Origin: Escallonia rubra
Taxonomy: Eukaryota > Streptophyta > Magnoliopsida > Escalloniales > Escalloniaceae
Assembly (NCBI GenBank): GCA_033065855.1
Contig: JAVXUO010002821.1
Span: 276,774 to 340,773, forward strand
Direction: 5' to 3'
Length of the DNA stretch: 64,000 nucleotides
Shown here: in pieces, positions 48,418 through 56,469 of the stretch
Position numbering within the stretch: the stretch's first letter is position 1
How the letters are laid out: the number at the start of each line of letters is the position of its first letter
Made by a program: the position numbers and the translations under genes
The notes under the pieces: generated by a model
Seen by the model: the letters and a program-made list of their open reading frames with translations, nothing else
What the model was told of the DNA's origin: nothing
The model's database searches: none

Positions 48418-49409
48418 TTTAGTCTTATTTATTCAATTCTTGTGCAACATTGTCCAGAGTATTGTTAGTCGAAGTAGTAGCTATTGTTGCGGATATGAAG
48501 TTCAATCCCATATAGTACAGATTTAGGCTCGCGGTAACCCTTACATTTTTGAAGAAATTTATTTCTCAGAAGAAAAAAAAAAGGATTATGCTTTTCTGTA
48601 ACAGCTACTCGAAAAAAAAGGATTATGCTTTTCAGGAAGTAACTTTATCCTGAAATGCGTTTTTAAAATTGAGGCTATCAAATGACATAGCTTTCTTGAG
48701 CTCCATCAACATGCAGCAAATCTTCAATGGATAGAAGACTGCTACAATTCATGCAATAAAACTGCATTTTGTTGTTATCACAGTTTCATCCCATGATGTT
48801 CTTCTACAATTCACATAGAATGTTTCTGCATATCATTTCTATTTAGCTTTGAGATTGCATATCTGAATGTAGTAGCTTCTTAGCAACATCAAGTTGGCTT
48901 CGCGGAACAAGTATGCAAGTAGGCTAGTTTGACATATTTAAAAAGAATGGTGCTTTAGTTTGGTTTCTTCAGCAGGCTGGAGTGTTCTGTTACTCGGTTA
49001 ATAAAAAGGCCGAGCGAAGGATTTGGTCAATAAAACAATGTGATCTCCAATTTTTCATCTGATGTTTAGATGTCTAGTACTAGGAAGTTGACTCCATGTG
49101 CTTGTTGTGTTCTCTGCGTTTGTTTTATGTGATGTTGCTGAGGTTTATCTGTCCTATCATTTTAACTACAACTCACTGTGGATTGCACTTTTAGCATCAC
49201 TTTAACATAATTTTCTACCCAATTGGATTGAGTCCGATCGACACCTACACCGAATTGAAATGTCACATTTGGGCCCGTGGTATTGATTTAGTTACTAAAA
49301 GCTTAAAGGTTTTATTCAGTGTGGCATTTAATAGATTTAATTAAGCTATGAAATTGATGCTCATCAATTGAATAATGCTCGATTGGTTTTTTATGTTAAA
49401 GTAGGTTAA

Positions 49410-49855
49410 ATGGCTTCTGCTTCGGTGAACAAGGACGTTTCAGTCGGCATGCACTTCTTTAAGGTCATGATGACTGGTTTTCATACAGAACTTGTATGAC
49501 ATCCCTCTTTCTCTGTGTTTTCGTGAGTGTACGCACTATTATCTTTAGTCAAAAACTTACATGTCTTACTGTATTATGAATATGTTAGGTCATACCGGTA
49601 GCCTTTGGCAGTCAGCTTACGACAGTGAGATCAAAGGAAGCAACTTTTATCAGTCGCAAAGGGTCATGTCTTGTTAAAATAAAAAAGAAGCATGGCCAAG
49701 AGGAAATTTGTTTCGAAGAGGGTTGGAACAAATTCGTGCAGCAGCATGACCTTAATATTAGGAACTTTGTTGTCTTTGAACACATGGGGCATATGTGTTT
49801 TCAAGTGCTGGTGTTTGATCAAAGCAGTTGTGAAAAAGCTTTCCCCCAATGTTGA
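49410..49855 (+). CDS. B3-domain (REM-like) DNA-binding protein, captured in the CACTA
   Basis: Exon 49,410-49,493 and exon 49,589-49,855 join across a 95-bp intron (GT at 49,494, AG at 49,587-49,588) without changing phase, giving 116 residues with no stop. After a short N-terminus the B3 fold is recognisable: 'HFFKVMMTGFHTEL|VIP' (the intron sits inside this strand), 'KEATFISRKGSCLVKIKKK', 'FEEGWNKFVQQHDLNI', 'FVVFEHMGHMCFQVLVFD'. The wording is that of plant REM-type B3 factors, which bind DNA in the nucleus and usually carry more domains, so this may be a shortened copy. An upstream GC-rich leader with a possible donor (gtaagt at 48,418) and acceptor (tag before 49,405) suggests a spliced 5' UTR. 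Expression unknown. Confidence 0.75.
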
Positions 49856-49975
49856 ACTCTGAGCCCTAATTAAACCCTAAATTAAATTAATCGCATCGGA
49901 TATGTGCATTTTGAACAATTTTTTTCCGTTTGAACATTGATTATTTGTTTGCATTTGAGAATTGAGATTGTTGAC

Positions 49976-50047
49976 GGAGGTGTCGGACACGTGTCCAGAG
50001 GTGTCGGACACGTATCGGACACCATATCGACACCCTATATGAGGTGT
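49976..50047. repeat. Short repeats of 'ggtgtcggacacg'
   Basis: Four or five variants of the self-complementary word gtgtcggacac lie in 70 bases, downstream of the B3 frame and inside the CACTA. Function unknown. Confidence 0.6.
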
Positions 50048-50227
50048 CGAAATTGAAATTGTTCATTGTTCATTGAATTTAGGTTAATTCGGTTAACGCG
50101 ACATTATTAGCACCCCCTGAAATCTCATCGTGGTTCCAGCACTGGCTATAATTAGCCCTAATTAGTCCTGATTAATCATATTTTAATTAGGTTGAGGATT
50201 GAAATTTTTATTACAGGTTTGGGCATT

Positions 50228-50595
50228 AAATTTTAAAAATGACTTTTCGTGATGGATTAATTTCGTCGCTAAAAGCATACTTAATTATAAGCTTTTTATG
50301 TCGTTAAAAATCTCATTTAGCTACGGAATATTCCGTCGCTAAAAATTTTATCCGTCGCTAATTTCACAAAAAAGAAAATAAACTAAAGCATGTAAAGCAG
50401 AATTAGCGACGGAATTTCCGTCGCTAATTTATAAATAAATCTGTCGCAAAAAGTTCAATACTAGACGATAGATTTTAAAATTCCGTCGCAAAACTTTTAG
50501 TAACGCGGTTTTATACGAGAGACTTATAGCGACGGTATATCCGGCGTTAAAACTTTTAGTGACGAATTTTCCCATCGCTAAAAGCTTTATTTCTT
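50228..50595. repeat. Right subterminal repeats of the CACTA
   Basis: Repeated 'ttccgtcgctaaa' and 'tagcgacgga' words, for example at 50,327-50,346, 50,402-50,432 and 50,529-50,580, arranged in both orientations as at the left end. Confidence 0.85.
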
Positions 50596-51546
50596 GTAGT
50601 GATGGTTATCTTGAAGCAGAAATATAACGAAGCTCAAAAAACTTAAAACTACAAATTAAAGTAAACTTTTTGAGGTTTCCAAAAATATTAAATCACAAAG
50701 AATCAATGAGTAATGAATTTGTTATGGCAAATTGAAATGGCTGCCAAAAATCGAAAATTTCTGGACTTCTACGGGGCCTTAACTTTAAGGTCATTTTGTT
50801 TTATGCAAACGTGAGATTCTAAAAAAACTTAAAACTGAAAAGTTGAAGTGGACCAAGAATATTTTCAGAAAATGCAAAAACACATCAACGGGATTAAGAA
50901 TGAAATGTATATTGACAAAAACCCTAACCTACTCTTATGCTGCTCTGCAGCAACCTTCTTCTCAAACACGCCCAGATCTCACCCTTTTAAACACATACTA
51001 TACACACACAAAACCCTAGCACTCAACACATCAACACCCCTCTAAAACACACCCGAAACGACACTTTATACATCCAATCAATGGCTGAAATTAGGGAGAA
51101 AAGAATAGAGATCATACCTAGGAAAATTTTCCCTATCTTCTTCCCCTCTCTTTCTCTCTGTCTCCGTCTCTTTCTCTAGGTTTCACATAAAAAGGGTGCC
51201 AGGGAACTTCTATAATGATTCACCCTAACTAGCATGTATATATACTAGCCCTAAAAAGAAATTTGCTTACAAATCCTTGGACTTTAATTATTTTTCTTTC
51301 GCAAGTTAACCACTAACTTTCAAGGTTTTCTATTGCACCGAATCTCGTTATTTACATCCTATGTTTATTATAATTTCGTTCAAGGTCATAACTAATATAT
51401 TTCTCTGCTAAAGGTCCCAACAATAACGCTCACAACAATGGTCGCTACAGACGCCATATAATATCACTTACGCCGTCGCTAAAATAATAAGTTACCTGTT
51501 AGAAATTACCATAAAACTAACCTTAGGTTCGGGGTGTAACAAGATC

Positions 51547-52219
51547 TTCTTTATTTTTTTCAAATGACCAGCCATGGTAATATGAAATTGATAAAACCCT
51601 GAACCTCCTGTCATATAGTCTTTCATTGAACCGTGAGGCATATGCGATTGCCTAATATGACCCTATATTCTTGTAATTTTGTTAAAATCCTCTAGCCTAG
51701 CATATATTCATTAAAAGCCTGTTTATCATTTCATAGATGGAAAACACAACTTTTATGTGGCATGCCATGATTTAGTTTTCTTCATGATTAGATAGCTTCT
51801 TTATTCAAAATATAAAGGAAAATCAGCAGAAAGAGAAGAGCCGATCTTGTGCCGATTTCTTCTTTCTTTTATCAACCTCGCTTCCCTTAGGCTTTTACTT
51901 TTCCCTCATTCTTCAAACTGATCTTTTTCTTACGATGGCTTGTATCCCTCGCCCTTCCTTAAAACTCTTTCCTTTAACAGATGCATAGATAATATTTTTG
52001 TGTGAACCAACGAGTACAAACTCAAGTAGCTGACTCCGAGTAATCAAACTGACAGTAGCTGTTCGGAACAATCAATACAAGATGCATTCAAAATGCAAAT
52101 TTGGCTGTTTCGAACTTAGCTACTTTGAAATGAATACACAAGTTTTACATAATGATGATGCTAAAGTTGCTCAAAACGGTCCATTGCAGTTTGCACATCA
52201 TAAAACAGTTGATATAATA
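51547..52219. repeat. Low-copy duplicate (copy B), right part, and OMT 3' flank
   Basis: 51,547-52,010 continues the match to copy A (18,790-18,972), including 'caaatgaccagccat', 'cattcttcaaactgatc' and 'ctttcctttaac'. From about 52,135 the match switches to the 3' flank of the intact OMT (39,490-39,561). Together these show that the RNase H relic and the OMT were neighbours in the duplicated unit. Confidence 0.7.
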
Positions 52220-52387
52220 TCAAGGATAAACCTCAATGATAGATCTTAAACCCAGGATCGGAGCTATCTTATAGTCACTAAAGCAAGCATCCAGGATGAG
52301 CTTTTCCCATTCTTTCCTGTTTCTCTCTCTTCCAGTGATAATAGTCATCATCATCGTATCAAAGAAGAGTTGGGTTTCAGTTGATGA
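52220..52387 (-). pseudogene. 3' end of a second OMT gene, cut by copia-2
   Basis: Minus-strand frame ending 'DYKIAPILGLRSIIEVYP' then stop (52,220-52,222). It is parallel to the last about 55 residues of the intact gene ('TQLFFD', 'NRKEWEKL', 'LDACFSDYKI'). The match stops where the copia LTR begins at 52,388. The remainder is not found in the window, so this copy has lost its SAM-binding and catalytic parts here. The surviving frame itself has no stop, so the break may be recent. Confidence 0.85.
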
Positions 52388-52941
52388 TGTTGGATTTGAT
52401 CGTTCAAATCCAATTAGGTGGCCTAACGGGTCATACTATGGTTGACTATTTATTTGACTTGGACATTAATTTATTAAATTGGCTAAATAACATTATGGAC
52501 CTATTTAATTTAGCATCCAATACACTAATGATTTATAGTGTATAAAAGGCTTATAGACCCTAATCTCTTAACTTTGATGGACGATTGAGATTTGACAGGC
52601 TTTAGGATTGATCTCACTACTCTCTCTATATATAAATATCTTTTCTTCTTGGAGGCTAAGGTAGGATAAGGTTTGGCTACTCTTTTGCCTCCTAGACTAA
52701 AGAAAAAAATACACCACTTTATTCCATTATCAAGAATAGAGAAGAGTAGTGAAGATCAGTACCAAAGGGTACGTGTTCTCTTCCGCATCTTGGCGTTTTT
52801 TCATCATTGGAATAAACTCTTAGTAATCTATGACTTTTTTCGATTTCGGTCAGTTCGTAACCCTATTGTTCTTATGTTTATGTTATTATAAGATTCTAAT
52901 GATCTTGATTATGGGGTCAAGATTAATGAATAATTCTAACA
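52388..52941 (+). mobile_element. Copia-2 5' LTR, 554 bp
   Basis: Begins TGTTGGATTTGATCG and ends 'aattctaaca', with the expected TG...CA ends, followed by a primer site. A TATA-like 'tctatatataaatat' is at about 52,626. The 5 bases before it (GATGA) would be the target duplication, but the 3' end of the element is missing, so this cannot be checked. Confidence 0.8.
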
Positions 52942-52943
52942 TG

Positions 52944-52956
52944 TAGTATCAGAGCC
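52944..52956 (+). promoter_or_regulatory. Copia-2 primer binding site (initiator tRNA-Met)
   Basis: TAGTATCAGAGCC, two bases after the LTR; the usual copia site is TGGTATCAGAGCC, so one base (G to A) has changed. Confidence 0.8.
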
Positions 52957-53069
52957 ACGTTAATCAATTGCATGAACATAGAACTTTTCCTTTAAGATTC
53001 TTGGAATATTTGATAGATTATGTTTAATGTTAACGTACGAATACAAAAAAAAAAAAAAAAATTTATTTG

Positions 53070-54075
53070 GGGCTGCTGCGCCGAAGGTTGTGTCGGTTTT
53101 CAAATTCTTAGGTTATGAATTGGGGCTGTGGCATTGGCCCAGACGAAAGGCATGTGGCTGCCTGTTGGTGTTATGTTTTGGCCCAGCAAAAGGGCATATG
53201 GATCATTTAATTATGAACTTGGGCCTGTTACAATAGCCCATATTATATAAGTTAGATATATATATTTTTTGGGCTGGAAAAGTTGGCCTGAGGATATAGT
53301 TTCTAACTGTCCAATTGAATTTGGGCCTGTTGCCGTTGGCCCGAGTGGCCTGATGGTATTTGTGTTGAATAGGCCTGCTGTCTACCACGAGATTGGGCAG
53401 AAAAGGCCAGACTTAAGCCTGTTTGGGCTATGAATAGGCCAGAGAATTGGACCTGTTTGGCCAGTTGGCATAGCCTGTTTAGGCCTCCGAAGTGGGCTGT
53501 TTTGGCCACTTAAAAGTGGGCCTGTAGCTTACTGATTGGGCCTGTTTTGGCCATTTTAAAAAAGAATTTTTGGTAGGACTTGTGTATTTTAATCGGGCCT
53601 TACAAAATAAAATTTGTAACGCTGTTGATGTTTTAATATTAGTTTATTTAGGGATACTGATGAATATAACGTGTCAATACTATTATAATTTCAAGAATTA
53701 ATTTGAAATTACGAGATCATGCCAAAACTTTATGCTTTGTTTGGCATGTCTAGACTATGATAATGAACTTGAACTAATTAGGGGTTCTTACTTATTTTGG
53801 CAGTAAGCGGTCCAACGGAAGTTTATTGCCTTTTATAAGTTGAGATAATGATAAACCACATCACATTACGCTTATTAATTAAAATATTAATCGGCTCAAC
53901 GGAAGATTATATTTTAATTTTTAAGCGAAAAGAAAGGAAATAATAAGTTGTATGGGTCAAATTATTTTCTGTCCAACGGTGATATAATTCGTGCTCATGT
54001 TGCTTTTAATGATTTCCAAATTTTTAAGGACGGAAAAACACTTGTATGTTAATAACCGGCCCAACGGAAGGTTAT
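53070..54075 (+). repeat. Copia-2 leader with two kinds of internal repeat
   Basis: 53,090-53,560 has many copies of 'ttgggcctgttttggcc'-like words ('ggcctgtt', 'ttggcc'). 53,807-54,070 has four copies of 'cgg(t/c)ccaacgga(a)g', with 'caacgg' cores at about 53,812, 53,896, 53,973 and 54,061 (steps 84, 77, 88). Noncoding; between primer site and gag. Confidence 0.7.
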
Positions 54076-54269
54076 AAGTGATATGTTAATTTTTCCTTTT
54101 GAGAAAGGTTTTGTGTATTTACCTTTTTCATACAAATAAATTGTGTATCCCTCAATTTATTTTATTATGTTAAATGATGAACTAACTATTTTCATCATGT
54201 GGAATTTCGGTACTAACGTGCATGATTATTGTTATTATTTAGCGTATAGTCCTACTGCAATTACTAGCT

Positions 54270-55070
54270 ATCTTTCCTCTATTGAATCATTGAGCGGCAC
54301 CAATTTTAGAAAATGGTAAGAGCAAATTAGCATAATCCTTTGATTTATGGATTTGGATTATGGTTTACGGGTTGACGCGCCTGCTGCCCTTACGGCTGAA
54401 AGCTATGCTGAGCAAAAGGTGGCTTATGAAAAGCGGAAGCGTTCCAACCGCATATCCCTAATGATTATGAAAGGTACCATTACGACTGCTATTCGCGGAG
54501 CCATTCCTGACTCGGATAATGCTAAGTTGTACCTTGCTCATATTGAAGAATAGTTTCAGGGTTCTTCAAAGGCACATGCTATTACTCTCATCACTAAAAT
54601 GGTTACGCTCAAGTACAGTGGATCCAACGGTGTTCGTGAGCATATTTTATGGATGAATGATATGGCTTTTCAACTAAAAGGTTTGGACATGGAAATCTCT
54701 GATGGTTTTCTCGTGCACTTTATTATGACTTCCCTTCTTGTGCAGTTTGGTCCTTTTTAAGATCAACTATAACACGCAGAAAGAGAAGTGAAAGATGAGC
54801 GAGTTGATTTCCATGTGTGTCCAAGAAGAAGAGAGGCTAAAGTCTGAACAACCGGATAGTGCTTACGTTGCCATAACTAGTCCATTTAAAGGAAAAGGAA
54901 AAAGAAAGAAATTTGGCAAAGGTAGCATGTAAGGGAATAAGAGTGCTTCTGTAACCAAGACTGGCAAGGCAAGCTCATCTGATACCAAGGGTTCTTCTGG
55001 TCCCAGGTGTCATTTTTGTAAGGATAAAAGACATATGAGGAAAAAATATCATAAATTCAGAGAATGGTTG
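54270..55070 (+). pseudogene. Copia-2 gag, broken
   Basis: The start of the capsid-like region is 'SIESLSGTNFRKW' at about 54,276, then stops at 54,319 and 54,342. The longest open piece is 54,347-54,553 ('MDLDYGLRVDAPAAL', 'SNRISLMIMKGTI', 'YLAHIEE' then TAG). It continues as 'GSSKAHAITLITKMVTLKY' and 'MNDMAFQLKGLDMEISDG', then frameshifts. A zinc knuckle at 55,010-55,050 reads 'CHFCKDKRHMRKKY', with the last Cys changed to Tyr. UBN2-type gag of Ty1/copia. Confidence 0.75.
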
Positions 55071-56460
55071 GAAAAGAAAGGTAATTTATCTATTTGCGTT
55101 TGTTATGAGTCTTATACAATTGATACTCCTTTAAATACATGGTGGGTTGACACAGGTGCAACTGTGCACATAACTAATTCATTACACGGATTCCTTTTCG
55201 TGAAAAAGTTAAACAAAGGGGACCGTAATGTTCTAGTAGGAAATGGAGTGAATGCTCAAGTTGGAGCTGTAGGAACTCTCCGTTTAGTTTTGGAGAGTGG
55301 CTTCAATTTGGATTTAGTTGATACTGTTTATCTTCCGAGTATGACTAGAAACCTTATTTCTGTTTCTAGACTTGACGCTTATGGATATTCGTTTAAGTTT
55401 GAGAATAAAGGCTTCTCTCTATTCCTTTACTCCAGAGTTATTGGTTCTGGTTTGTTGGAGGGAAACCTCTACAAATTAATTTTGAATGCTTCTTTTATTG
55501 AATTCTTGAAAATAATGATCGTGAATGATGTAGTTGTTAAAACTTGAGGTAAGAGAAAAAGAGAGAATGAAAATTCTGTTAAATTGTGGCATGAACGTCT
55601 AGGTCACATATCACGAGGCAGAATTAAACGCCTCATTAAGGATGTAATTCTTCATTCTTTAAATTTCTCAGATTTTGACACATATATTGAATGTATTAAA
55701 GGAAAATTTGTAAAAGGCAATAAATGTGGTGCCACTCGAAGTACGAGACTTTTAAAGGTTATCCACACTGACATTTGTGGACCTTTCCTTACACCGGGTA
55801 TTGGTGGTCATAGATACTTTATCACCTTTATTGATGACTATTCTCCTTATGAATATATTTACCTCATTCATGAAAAATCTGACTCACTTGCCATGTTTAA
55901 GACTTACAAAGCCGAAGTTGAAAATCAACACGACCTAAATATTAAAGTTGTAAGATCTAACAGAGGCGGAGAATATTATGAAAATTTCTCTAAAACGGGT
56001 CGTAACCCTAGTCCTTTTGCCTTGTATTTGGAAGAATGTGGCATTGTTGCTCAGTATACAATGCCAGGTACACCTCAGCAGAATGGTGTAGCTGAACGGC
56101 GAAATCGTACCCTCATGGATATGGTACGAAGTATGATATGCCAAAGCACTTTACCAAAGTTTTTGTGGGTTGAAGCACTTAAAACAGCTGTGCATATTCT
56201 TAACAGGGTTCCCAGTAAGTTTGTGCCTAAAACACCTTTTGAATTGTGGATACAGAGGAAACCAAGTTTAGAATATTTTCATGTGTGGGGTTGTTTAGCT
56301 GAAGCAAAAGTCTACAATTCGTATACTATGAAACTCGATCCCAAGACCATAAGTTGTCATTTTATAGGTTACCCTGAATGACCAAGGAGAAGAGATCATC
56401 CTAAAACCTGACAAGACTGGGGTTAAGAGGAGTCTATTTTTCAGCAACCGTGAATGTTAT
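55071..56460 (+). pseudogene. Copia-2 protease and integrase; RT and RNase H absent
   Basis: Protease motif 'WWVDTGATVHITN' at about 55,140, then 'VYLPSMTRNLISVSRL'. A stop at 55,545 separates it from the pre-integrase finger ('[17 protein letters not shown]' at 55,584). The integrase core has 'IHTDICGPF' and then '[10 protein letters not shown]', where the second catalytic Asp codon reads Asn (55,959-55,961), and '[12 protein letters not shown]' with the Glu. A stop follows 'CHFIGYPE' at 56,381. After about 56,460 the sequence belongs to a gypsy element, so the rest of pol and the 3' LTR are missing. Dead copy. Confidence 0.85.
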
Positions 56461-56469
56461 CTTTGATTG

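Larger units (their letters stand above)
47793..50601 (+). mobile_element. Non-autonomous CACTA transposon, 2,809 bp, carrying a B3 gene
   Basis: Left end CACTACAAGAAAACACG; right end, on the opposite strand, CACTACAAGAAATAAAGC. An exact 3-bp target duplication, ATG, lies at 47,790-47,792 and 50,602-50,604. Both subterminal zones are packed with 'ttagcgacgga / tccgtcgctaa' words. There is no CACTA transposase (TNPD-like) or TNPA-like gene. Instead the middle holds a gene-like 5' region and a spliced B3-domain frame, so this looks like a gene-carrying non-autonomous element. It lies within the solo LTR and is younger than it. Confidence 0.92.
47642..51000. repeat. Tandem repeat of about 185 bp in the solo LTR, split by the CACTA
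   Basis: The word 'aaaact(c/t)aaaact(a/g)' starts at 47,642, 50,637 and 50,823. The second step is 186. The first, after subtracting 2,812 for the CACTA and its duplication, is 183. The 100 or more bases after each start are similar between the first two ('gaggttt', 'cacaaagaatcaatgagtaatgaa', 'caaattgaaatggctg'); the third is weaker. Confidence 0.65.
45931..51541 (-). mobile_element. Solo LTR, about 2.8 kb, expanded by a CACTA insertion
   Basis: On the minus strand it begins TGTTACACCCCGAACCTAAG at 51,541 and ends 'gggttcgggtcgtgacg' at 45,931 (CG where CA is expected). Flanks GGATC (45,926-45,930) and AGATC (51,542-51,546) match at four of five bases, as for a 5-bp target duplication. Without the CACTA and its 3-bp duplication the length is 2,799 bp. 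No gag, pol, primer site or polypurine tract lies inside, hence 'solo'. The equivalent site in copy A, near 18,790, is unoccupied. The start and end resemble long LTRs of chromovirus-type gypsy elements; lineage not proven. Confidence 0.75.
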
